NCBI GenBank assembly: GCA_964651245.1 | Contig: CAZYVI010000001.1 | Span: 186,001 to 250,000 of the forward strand | Direction of reading: 5' to 3' | Source: Avedoeria sp964651245 | Lineage (GTDB): Bacteria > Chloroflexota > Anaerolineae > Epilineales > Epilineaceae | DNA: 64,000 nt | Shown here: positions 40,738-47,999 of the stretch, piece by piece | Position numbering within the stretch: position 1 is the first letter of the stretch | How the letters are laid out: each line of letters begins with the position of its first letter | Made by a program: the position numbers and the translations under genes | Notes under the pieces: generated by a model | Seen by the model: the letters and a program-made list of their open reading frames with translations, nothing else | Told to the model about the DNA's origin: nothing | Databases searched by the model: none

Positions 40738-41651
40738 TCGACGTCCCCGACACCCTGCCGGCGGCGCTGACGATCGGCAAGTTCGACGGCGTGCACCGCG
40801 GCCACCAGGCGCTGGCGGCGCGGGTGCGCGCCGTGGCCCGCTCGCTGGGGGTCCGGGCGGCGGCCGTCGTGCTGCACCCCGACCCGGCCACCGTCCTGCT
40901 CGGCCGCCGCGTGCCGGTGCTGACGTCGATGATGGACCGCATGCAGCTGCTGATGGCCGACGGCATCGAGGCGGTGCGACAGCTGGCGTTCGACGAGGAG
41001 TGGGCCGACTTGGCGCCCGACGAGTTCTTCGACGCCCTGGAAGAGTGGTACGACGTCGCCGCCATCGTCGTCGGGCCCGACTTCGTGTTCGGCAAGGACC
41101 GCGCCGGCACGCTCGAGGTGCTGCGCGCCCTGGGCGCCGAGCGCGGCTTCGAGGTCCACGTGGTGCCGCCGGTCCTCGTCGACGGCGAGCGCGCGGCGGC
41201 CGGTCGGATCCGCGACCTCGTGGCCGCGGGCGACGTGGCGCGCGCCCGCGCCCTCATCGGCCGGCCGTTCCGGTTGCGCGGGCGCGTCGTGCCCGGGGCG
41301 CGGCGGGGCAAGGAGCTGGGCTTCCCGACGGCGAACCTGGCCCTGGACGACGACTACCAGCTCCCGGCCGACGGGGTGTACACGGTGCGCGCCGAGCTGC
41401 AGCTGCCCGACGGCCGCATGCTCACCAAGGGCGGCGCCGCCAACGTCGGCATCCGCCCGCAGTTCGACGACGGCGACGCCCGGACGGTCGAGGTCCACGT
41501 CCTCGACTTCGACGGCGACCTCTACGGCACCCGGCTGGCGGTCGACTTCATCGCCTACCAGCGGCCCGAGGCGCGGTTCGCCGACCTTGAGGGGCTCATC
41601 GCGCAGATGACGGCGGACGTGGCGTTGGCGCGGCGCAGCTGGGCGGAGTGA
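40734..41651 (+). CDS. ribF: Bifunctional riboflavin kinase / FAD synthetase
   Basis: RibF converts riboflavin to FMN and FAD. The 305-residue protein has an N-terminal FAD synthetase domain (GKFDGVHRGHQAL, the HxGH-type nucleotide site; VVGPDFVFGKDRAG) and a C-terminal flavokinase domain (RRGKELGFPTANL, GGAANVGIRPQF, VEVHVLDFDGDLYG). It starts at an ATG overlapping the truB stop by 4 nt and is the last gene of the nusA operon. A hairpin lies between its stop and the convergent era gene. Confidence 0.96.
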   Translation: MIDVPDTLPAALTIGKFDGVHRGHQALAARVRAVARSLGVRAAAVVLHPDPATVLLGRRVPVLTSMMDRMQLLMADGIEAVRQLAFDEEWADLAPDEFFDALEEWYDVAAIVVGPDFVFGKDRAGTLEVLRALGAERGFEVHVVPPVLVDGERAAAGRIRDLVAAGDVARARALIGRPFRLRGRVVPGARRGKELGFPTANLALDDDYQLPADGVYTVRAELQLPDGRMLTKGGAANVGIRPQFDDGDARTVEVHVLDFDGDLYGTRLAVDFIAYQRPEARFADLEGLIAQMTADVALARRSWAE

Positions 41652-41652
41652 C

Positions 41653-41682
41653 GAGCGCGGGCGACGACCGCGCACCGCGCTC
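41653..41682 (+). terminator. Hairpin after ribF, between convergent genes
   Basis: GAGCGCGG and CCGCGCTC form a perfect 8-bp stem with a 14-nt loop two bases after the ribF stop. There is no T-run. It is placed to end transcription of the nusA-ribF operon before it reaches the antisense side of era. Confidence 0.35.
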
Positions 41683-41759
41683 AGGCCGGCGCGGACCGGC
41701 GCGCCGATCCGGACGGGCCACGGCCGCACGCGGGCTGCGGCGAGGACGTACGAGCGACG

Positions 41760-42923
41760 CTAGCCGTACCCCAGCCGCTTCGTCTCGGCCGCGCTGCGGC
41801 GCCAGCCCGGTCGGACGCCGACCTGCAGCTCGAGGTAGACGGGCCCCTCGAGGAGGGCCTCGATGTCGCGCCGCGCCCGCGTGCCGATGGCCTTGAGCAC
41901 GGCGCCGCCCTTGCCGATCACGATCGGCTTGTGGCCCTCGCGCTCGACGAGCAGCCGCGCCCCGATGACCGTCACCCCGTTGTCGCGCAGCGCCCACGTC
42001 TCGACGACGACCTCGATGCCGTGCGGCACCTCGTCCTCGAGCGTGAACAGCGCCGCTTCGCGCACCAGCTCGGCGACGAGCATGCGGTCGGTCTGGTCGG
42101 AGATCTGGTCGGGCGGGTAGTAGAGCGGCCCGGCCGGCAGCCGCTCGACGATGAGGGCCCAGAGGCGGTCGAGGTTGTGGCCGCGGGTGGCGATCGTCAG
42201 CTCCCAGACCGCGCCCTCGCCCGCCAAGGCGCGAAAGGCGTCGACGCGGGCGGCGATGTCCTCGGGCGCCAGGCGATCCGACTTGTTCAACGCCAGCACC
42301 GTCGGTCGGCCGGCGCGCCGGACCATCGCCGCCACCCGCTCGTCGAGGGCGCGCGGCGGCGCGGAGGCGTCGACGACCCAGACGACGACATCGGCGTCGG
42401 GGATGGCGTCGCGCGCCACCTTGACCATGTAGCTGCCCAGCGGCGTGCGCGGGCGGTGGATGCCGGGGGTGTCGACGAAGATCGCCTGCGCCGCGTCGGT
42501 GGTGCGGATGCCCAGGATCCGCCGCCGCGTCGTCTGCGGCTTGGGCGAGACGATCGCCACCTTGTCGCCGACGAAGGCGTTCGTGATCGTGCTCTTGCCC
42601 ACATTCGGCCGGCCGACGACGGCCACGAAGCCGCTGCGGAAGACGCCGTCGTCGGGCTCGGTGGCGCGGCCGAAGATCGAGGCGAGCACGGCGTCGGCGT
42701 CGGGCGGCGCGAGCGCATCGTACAGCTCGGCCAGGTCGGGGGACTCGTCGTCGGCCACGTCGTCCGGGGCCGCCGCCGCGGCGTCGACCTCGCTCGCGGC
42801 AGCCGCGTCGACGTCGACGGCGGGGTCGACGGACCCGCGCTCGGCGGCGGGATCGCCGCCCGCGCGGGCGGCAGCCTTCGGCGCGGCGCGCGCACCGCGC
42901 GGGCGGCGCGGGGACTCGGTCAC
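41760..42923 (-). CDS. era: GTPase Era with acidic N-terminal extension
   Basis: Era is the KH-domain GTPase for 16S rRNA processing and 30S assembly. The G domain begins VAVVGRPNVGKS (G1 104-111), followed by QTTRRRILGI (G2), DTPGIHRPRTPLG (G3) and NKSD (G4). The C-terminal KH domain contains GHKPIVIGKGGAVLKAIG and ends KRLGYG. About 97 residues precede the G domain, rich in Ala, Asp and Arg; Era normally starts at the G domain. The GTG at 42923 is chosen because GAGGTGAC is correctly spaced before it; a GTG nine bases earlier is possible. It has its own promoter. Confidence 0.93.
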   Translation of the reverse strand: MTESPRRPRGARAAPKAAARAGGDPAAERGSVDPAVDVDAAAASEVDAAAAAPDDVADDESPDLAELYDALAPPDADAVLASIFGRATEPDDGVFRSGFVAVVGRPNVGKSTITNAFVGDKVAIVSPKPQTTRRRILGIRTTDAAQAIFVDTPGIHRPRTPLGSYMVKVARDAIPDADVVVWVVDASAPPRALDERVAAMVRRAGRPTVLALNKSDRLAPEDIAARVDAFRALAGEGAVWELTIATRGHNLDRLWALIVERLPAGPLYYPPDQISDQTDRMLVAELVREAALFTLEDEVPHGIEVVVETWALRDNGVTVIGARLLVEREGHKPIVIGKGGAVLKAIGTRARRDIEALLEGPVYLELQVGVRPGWRRSAAETKRLGYG

Positions 42924-42996
42924 GGCGGTCACCTCGCGGGCGGGGCGGCGCGGACGCTCGCTGTCGGCATAACGGTCCACGGCGGGCCGCGTTGCA

Positions 42997-43025
42997 AGTA
43001 TCCGGCCCGCCCTGGAGGCGGTCAA
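42997..43025 (-). promoter_or_regulatory. Promoter of era
   Basis: On the minus strand, TTGACC (43025-43020), a 17-nt spacer and GATACT (43002-42997) are nearly identical to the promoter at 8611-8639. Transcription would start near 42990 and give a leader of about 67 nt. It lies in the divergent gap with the next plus-strand gene. Confidence 0.65.
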
Positions 43026-43069
43026 CCCGTGGCCGCCCCACCCCACCGTCCGCACCGAGGTGCAGCCCG

Positions 43070-44311
43070 ATGACCTCCCGCCCGCGCCGCGCCGCTGTGG
43101 CGGCGGCCGCCGCCGCCGTGGCCTGCGCCGGCCTCGTCGCCGGCCGCCCGACCGCCGCCCAAGGACCGATCGAGCCCGTGGAGGGCGCGCTCGTCGACTA
43201 CGCGCCGTCGGGCATGCCCGACTTCTCGGCCTGCCGCGCCGAGTGGAGCCGGGCGGCCGCCGAACCCGATCGGCCCGGCCAGTGGACGTTCGGCGCGCCG
43301 GTGGCGCTGGCCAACGCGCTGTGGTGGCTCGACGCCCGCGCCGAGCCGCGGCCGGCGCCGCCGCCGGCGGTCCACGACGCCCACGCGCTCGTCACCGCCT
43401 ACCCGTCGTTCGGCCCGCCGCGCGACGACCACGACCCGGCGAACCTCGGTCCGCTGGTCGAGGACCTGGCCGGGCGGCTCAACACGGACGGCCGGGCGCG
43501 ACCCGGGGCCGGGCGCGGCACCGCGTGGGAGGACTTCGTCGCCGGCGCCGAGGATTACGTGACGTCGCGGCGGCTCCGGCCGGGGTACGCCGTGGCCGCG
43601 ACCGTCCGTCCCGACGGCACCTGGCTGCGGGTGCAGCAGCAGCGCGGCGCCGCCGTCGTCGTGCTCCTGGGCGTCTGGGAGTCGAGCGGCGACGGCTGGC
43701 GGCGCATCGGCGGCGCCTACGCGGCGCTGGCCGGCACCGACGCGGCCGGCGCGGCGGTTGCGCTCGCCGACCCGGTCTACGACCAGGCCGTGCGCCCCGA
43801 AAACGGCGGTCGGCTCGTTCCGGCCGACGGCGCCCGCCACTCGTGCCGCAACGCGCCGCGCGACCACGACGACGCGGCGGTGGTGAGCCACGACCGCTAC
43901 GACCTGTTCCCGCCGCCCGGCCTGCCCGGCGGCGGCTGGGCGCTGGGGGGCTACTTCCGGCCCGACTCGTTCGGGGACGGCGCGGCCTTCGCCGGGCTGA
44001 ACGGCGCGGCGTTCCTGGCGGTCCACGCCGGCGACTGGCAGCGCGGCACGCTTGTCGCCGCCCTCGACGCCGCGTTGGCCCTCCAGCCGCAGGGCGGCGC
44101 GGCCGGCGGCGCGCCATCCCCGACGGCACCGACCGCGCCGCCGGCCGCCACCGACGAACCGACCGCGCCGCCCTCGTCGACCGTCGCAGCGGCCACGCCG
44201 ATGCCCCGGCCGGACGCGACGGCCACGCCCGCGCGGCCGACCGACGCCCCGCTGGGCGAGCGGCTGTCGTTCGACATGATCTGGCTGCCGGCGCTGCGCA
44301 ACGTCCGCTAG
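43070..44311 (+). CDS. Secreted C39-like protein, catalytic residues apparently lost
   Basis: The 413-residue protein has a signal peptide (Arg start, AAAAAVACAG core, PTAAQG) followed by a domain of about 300 residues. Its layout resembles secreted C39-type (papain-like) proteins: QWTFGAPVALANALWWLD at about residue 70, a conserved DDHDP segment, VVVLLGVWES and GGAYAALAGTDAAGAAVALADP. In active relatives a Cys is expected near the PVA..N segment and a His in the GG.Y strand; here Gly and Ala occupy these places. The C-terminus is a Thr/Pro/Ala linker and then FDMIWLPALRNVR. GAGGTG precedes the ATG. The family assignment is tentative. Confidence 0.65.
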   Translation: MTSRPRRAAVAAAAAAVACAGLVAGRPTAAQGPIEPVEGALVDYAPSGMPDFSACRAEWSRAAAEPDRPGQWTFGAPVALANALWWLDARAEPRPAPPPAVHDAHALVTAYPSFGPPRDDHDPANLGPLVEDLAGRLNTDGRARPGAGRGTAWEDFVAGAEDYVTSRRLRPGYAVAATVRPDGTWLRVQQQRGAAVVVLLGVWESSGDGWRRIGGAYAALAGTDAAGAAVALADPVYDQAVRPENGGRLVPADGARHSCRNAPRDHDDAAVVSHDRYDLFPPPGLPGGGWALGGYFRPDSFGDGAAFAGLNGAAFLAVHAGDWQRGTLVAALDAALALQPQGGAAGGAPSPTAPTAPPAATDEPTAPPSSTVAAATPMPRPDATATPARPTDAPLGERLSFDMIWLPALRNVR

Positions 44312-44366
44312 GCCGCGGCCGGCGAGCGTGGCCGGACGAGCCGCCGCCGGGCCGCCCTGGAGCGGG

Positions 44367-44375
44367 TGCTATACT
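44367..44375 (+). promoter_or_regulatory. Extended -10 promoter, leaderless metallopeptidase gene
   Basis: TGC-TATACT ends six bases before the ATG at 44382, placing the transcription start on or next to the A of the start codon. There is no Shine-Dalgarno and no visible -35, consistent with an extended -10 promoter and a leaderless mRNA. Confidence 0.65.
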
Positions 44376-44381
44376 CGCCCC

Positions 44382-45800
44382 ATGCCTACGCACCCGCGCC
44401 TGGCGGCCCTCGCCGTGGCGATCGGCCTCGCGCTCCCCGGCGCCGCCCACCCCGCGGCGCCGGTCGGCGCCGCGGCGGCGTCCATCGACCTGGTGGCCAA
44501 CGACGGCACGTTCTCGTTCGCCGAGCAGCTGGCCTTCCGGCTCGAGGTCGTCGCCCCGGCGGAGGTGCGCGACGTCGTGCTGCGCTTCACGATCGGCGGC
44601 GTCGACGTCGTGAACCGCCGCATCCCGGAGTTCGAGCCCGGCACGCGCGTCGTGGCGCGGCACGTCGAGCCGTCGCCGCGCGGCGCGATCCCGCCGTCGA
44701 GCGAGATCGTGTGGTGGTGGGACGTCGTCGCCGTCGACGGCGCCACGCTGCAGACCGAGCGGCGGACGCTGCGCTACCTCGACCAGCGCCATGCCTGGGT
44801 CCACCGCGACGGCGAAGGGGTGCGGCTGTGGTCGTACAGCCTCGACGATGACGACGCGGCCGCCCTTTCGGCGTCGGCCACCGCCTCGCTGGCCCGGATC
44901 CGCGACGAGGTCGGGCTGGACGTCGACCAGACGGTGCACATCGTCGCCTATGCCTCGCAAGAGGACCTCCGGCCGGCCTTGCTGGGCCGCGGCGAGACCT
45001 ACGAGGCGCGGTTGGCGACGCTCGGCGCCCGGGTGGCGGACGACGTCGTCGTGCTCGACGCCGGCAGCCGCACCGTCGCGCTCGAGACCGTGCTGCGGCA
45101 CGAGCTGACCCACGTGGCCGTCCACCTGCGGATGGACGAGCCCTGGGTCGATGTCCCGTCGTGGCTCGACGAGGGGCTGGCGATGTACCTCGAGGGCGGG
45201 TTCGGCGCCGGCGAGCGCCGCGCCCTGGAGCGCGCCACGCGCGACGACGCGCTGATGAGCCTGCGCTCGATGACGAGCTTTCCCGGCGACGCCAGCCAGG
45301 TGACGCTGGCCTACGCCCAGAGCCGCGACGTGATCGCCTACCTGGTCGAGACGCATGGCCGCGACCGCCTCACGGCGCTCTTCGACGAGCTGGCGCCCGG
45401 TGACGCGACGATCGACGACGCGCTGCGGGCGGTGTACGGGGTCGACCAGCTCGGGCTGTACCAAGCCTACCGAGACGCGCGCGGCCTGCCGCCGGCGGCC
45501 ACCCCGCCGCCGGACGCCGTGCCGCCCGGCCTGGCCGGCGCGCCGGCGCGCTCGGGCGCGGCCCGCGGGGCGGGCGCGGGCGACGGCCCGGCGGGCGCGG
45601 TCGCGCCGCTGGGCGCGCGGCGGCTGGCGCGGCTCGTCGTGCCGGCGGCGGCGGCGCTCGTCGGCGTGGTGGCGCTGGCCGTGCTCGTTCTGCGCGCCGG
45701 GCGCCCGACGGCCCTCACCGCCCGACCGCCGGACGCCGGCACGCCGCAGGACGACGATCCCGGCGCGCCCGCGGCGGCCGGCGCGGACGAACGGAGTTGA
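44382..45800 (+). CDS. Membrane-anchored MA-clan (gluzincin) metallopeptidase
   Basis: The 472-residue protein begins with a signal peptide (LAALAVAIGLALPGAA) and a beta-rich domain. The peptidase domain has VLRHELTHVAVH (HExxH at H240-H244) and, 25 residues later, WLDEGLAMYLEG, giving the third ligand Glu of the gluzincin type. A low-complexity Pro/Gly/Ala region leads to a C-terminal membrane helix (VVPAAAALVGVVALAVLVL, about 420-440) and a short charged tail, so the peptidase should sit outside the cell on a single anchor. The gene is probably leaderless. Its stop overlaps a TTG but the next gene more likely starts at 45803. Confidence 0.85.
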   Translation: MPTHPRLAALAVAIGLALPGAAHPAAPVGAAAASIDLVANDGTFSFAEQLAFRLEVVAPAEVRDVVLRFTIGGVDVVNRRIPEFEPGTRVVARHVEPSPRGAIPPSSEIVWWWDVVAVDGATLQTERRTLRYLDQRHAWVHRDGEGVRLWSYSLDDDDAAALSASATASLARIRDEVGLDVDQTVHIVAYASQEDLRPALLGRGETYEARLATLGARVADDVVVLDAGSRTVALETVLRHELTHVAVHLRMDEPWVDVPSWLDEGLAMYLEGGFGAGERRALERATRDDALMSLRSMTSFPGDASQVTLAYAQSRDVIAYLVETHGRDRLTALFDELAPGDATIDDALRAVYGVDQLGLYQAYRDARGLPPAATPPPDAVPPGLAGAPARSGAARGAGAGDGPAGAVAPLGARRLARLVVPAAAALVGVVALAVLVLRAGRPTALTARPPDAGTPQDDDPGAPAAAGADERS

Positions 45801-45802
45801 CG

Positions 45803-47032
45803 ATGCACGCTCGCAGCGACGAGCCGGCCGACCACGTCGAGGCGACGGCGACGGCCCCCGGACGCCGGCCGGGCGCGCGCGCCTGGGGCCGGGCGGCGAT
45901 CGCCGCGGCGCTGGCGCTCGCCGCGGCGCCGGGCGCGCCGCCCGCCGCCGGCGCCGCGCCGGCCGATCCGGTCGCCCCGCCCACCCTGGCGGCGGTCGAC
46001 GCCGCGGTGGCGGCGGGCCTCGCGACGCCGGCGGACGTCGCGTGGCCCGACGGGGCGCGCGGCCTCGGGTTGGGCTGGGGCACGACGATGCTCGACGCGT
46101 TCGAGGGGCCGCTGTGGCCCGACCCGACGCGCTGGCTGTACGTGGCCGACCTCGCCCACGGCGACGGCGCGGGCGGCACGCGCTGGGCGCCCTCGACCTG
46201 CCTCCCGCGCGCCGGCGCCCGCAGCCTGCGGGCCAACGGCGCCACGCCGGCCGGCCCGCCGGCGTGCGGCGCGGCGTACGCCGGCGCGTTCACGGCCGCG
46301 GCCATCCTGGCCGCCGACCTTTCGGCGCTGTCCGACGCCGCCAAGGCCGAGCTGGCCTTCGACCTCTGGCTGGACGCCGAACCGAACGAGGGCTTGCTGG
46401 TCAGCGCGCTGACGCCGCAGGCCGAAGGCGGCTACGAACGGCGAATCCTGCTCTCGGCCAGCGGCCGCGTCGGCGGCTGGGTGGCTGGCGGGCTGCGCAT
46501 CGACCTGGCCCAGGCGCGCGACGTCTACGACCCGGCCTGGCGCGGCGACCTGCGCGGCACGCAGGCGTTGCTCGAGTTCGTCTTCGTCAGCGCCGACGGC
46601 AGCACCGACGCCCGCGGCGCGTTCGTCGACAACGTCTCGTTCACCGCGTTGCCGCCGGCCGGCCCGACGCCGCCGCCCGACGCCGTCGACCGCACCACCG
46701 CCTGCACCGGCGGCCGCGACTGCGGCACGGTGGGCGTGTTCGCCTACGTCGACGCCGGCTGCGACCGGCGCTTCCGGCGCGGCGTCGACGTGCCGCTGGC
46801 CAGCGGCGCTCGGGTCGAGGTCGTGGCCGGACCCGACGTGCTGGGCGCCAAGCTGAGCCCCGGCGGTCGACAGACCTTCCTCTACCCCGCCAACCGCAGC
46901 GCGACGCTGACGTTGGCGGTGCCCGAGGGCTACGCCCTGTGCGCCAACAGCCCCAACCCGGTGACGCTGACGCCCGCCGACTTCAACCGCTTCCGCCGCG
47001 CCTCGGTCGAGTTCCGGCTGCAGCGGCCGTAG
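45803..47032 (+). CDS. Secreted protein of unknown function with beta-sandwich domain
   Basis: No family recognised with certainty. The 409-residue product has an N-terminal extension of about 30 residues, then a signal-peptide-like core (AAIAAALALAAAPGAPPAAGA). A large beta domain resembles lectin or MAM-type modules of secreted proteins, with WAPSTCLPRAGARSL, FDLWLDAEPNEGLLVSAL, ALLEFVFVSADGS and FVDNVSF. After TPPPDAVDRTT comes a Cys-containing C-terminal module (TTACTGGRDCGTVGVFAYVDAGCDRR). GGAG lies 6 nt before the ATG at 45803. It follows the metallopeptidase by 2 nt and is a plausible partner or substrate. It ends 4 nt from the stop of convergent rsgA. Confidence 0.65.
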   Translation: MHARSDEPADHVEATATAPGRRPGARAWGRAAIAAALALAAAPGAPPAAGAAPADPVAPPTLAAVDAAVAAGLATPADVAWPDGARGLGLGWGTTMLDAFEGPLWPDPTRWLYVADLAHGDGAGGTRWAPSTCLPRAGARSLRANGATPAGPPACGAAYAGAFTAAAILAADLSALSDAAKAELAFDLWLDAEPNEGLLVSALTPQAEGGYERRILLSASGRVGGWVAGGLRIDLAQARDVYDPAWRGDLRGTQALLEFVFVSADGSTDARGAFVDNVSFTALPPAGPTPPPDAVDRTTACTGGRDCGTVGVFAYVDAGCDRRFRRGVDVPLASGARVEVVAGPDVLGAKLSPGGRQTFLYPANRSATLTLAVPEGYALCANSPNPVTLTPADFNRFRRASVEFRLQRP

Positions 47033-47036
47033 CGCG

Positions 47037-47999
47037 CTACGCCCGCTCGCTCTCGCCGGCGAGCAACCGCACGTAGCTCTCGTGCCGGCGCGCGGTGATC
47101 GCGCCACGCTCGACGGCGGCGCGCACGGCGCAGCCGGGCTCGTGGACGTGGCTGCAGTCGTCGAAGCGGCAATCGTGCAGGAACGGCCGGAACTCGACGA
47201 AGCCCCACTGCAGCTCGGCCGGGTCGACGTCCCACAGCGCCAGCTCGCGCAGGCCCGGCGTGTCGGCCACGCGGCCGCCGCCGGCCACGGCGTGGAGCTC
47301 GCCGACGCGGGTCGTGTGGCGGCCCTTGTGGTGGTGGGCGGCGCTGACGGCGCCCACCACCAGCGCCAACCCGGGGTCGAGCGCGTTGAGCAGGCTGGAC
47401 TTGCCGACGCCGCTCGGCCCGACGACGGCGCTGACCCGTCCCGCCAGCACCTGCCGCACGGCCTCGAGCCCGGCGCCCGTGCGCACCGACACGCGCAGGA
47501 TCGCATAGCCGATCGCGGCGTAGCCCTCGAGCACCGCTTCGAGCGCGTCGGGGACGCCGAGGTCGACCTTGGTGACGACGATCACGCTGTCGAGCTCGTC
47601 GATCTCGGCCAGGGCGAGGAAGCGGTCGATGAGGCGCGGGTTGGGCTCGGGCGATCGGCAGCTGAACGTGATGAGCAGCTGGTCGATGTTGGCGACGACG
47701 ACGTCCTTGCTCCAGATGCCCTTGGGTCCCGGCGCGCGCCGGACCAGGCTGCTGGCGCGCTCGAGGCGCTCGACGATCACGGCGTCGACGCCGCCGCCCC
47801 CCGACGGCGACGCCGTGCGCTGGACCCGGACCCGATCGCCGAGCGCCACCAGCCCCTCGGCATCGCGCTCGCGCTTGAGGCGGCCGCGCAGCGCGGCGGT
47901 CACCAGGCCGGTGGCGGTCTCGACGGCATAGAAGCCGCTCTGCGTCCGGACGACCCAGCCGTCGACGGGCGCGCCTTCGAGCGGCGGTGCGGCGCTCAG
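47037..47999 (-). CDS. rsgA: Ribosome small-subunit GTPase RsgA, probable CTG start
   Basis: RsgA checks late 30S maturation. The 320-residue protein has an N-terminal OB fold (WVVRTQSGFYAVET...), a circularly permuted G domain (NIDQLLITFS, VVTKVDL as G4, VVGPSGVGKSSLLNAL as G1, HTTR, DTPGLREL as G3) and a zinc site CRFDDCSHVHEPGCAV. The frame has no ATG, GTG or TTG between the upstream gene and the OB fold. A CTG at 47999 overlaps the upstream stop as CTGA, matching the overlap style of this genome, and gives the normal family length. A GTG near 47903 would delete the first OB strand. Confidence 0.92.
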   Translation of the reverse strand: MSAAPPLEGAPVDGWVVRTQSGFYAVETATGLVTAALRGRLKRERDAEGLVALGDRVRVQRTASPSGGGGVDAVIVERLERASSLVRRAPGPKGIWSKDVVVANIDQLLITFSCRSPEPNPRLIDRFLALAEIDELDSVIVVTKVDLGVPDALEAVLEGYAAIGYAILRVSVRTGAGLEAVRQVLAGRVSAVVGPSGVGKSSLLNALDPGLALVVGAVSAAHHHKGRHTTRVGELHAVAGGGRVADTPGLRELALWDVDPAELQWGFVEFRPFLHDCRFDDCSHVHEPGCAVRAAVERGAITARRHESYVRLLAGESERA

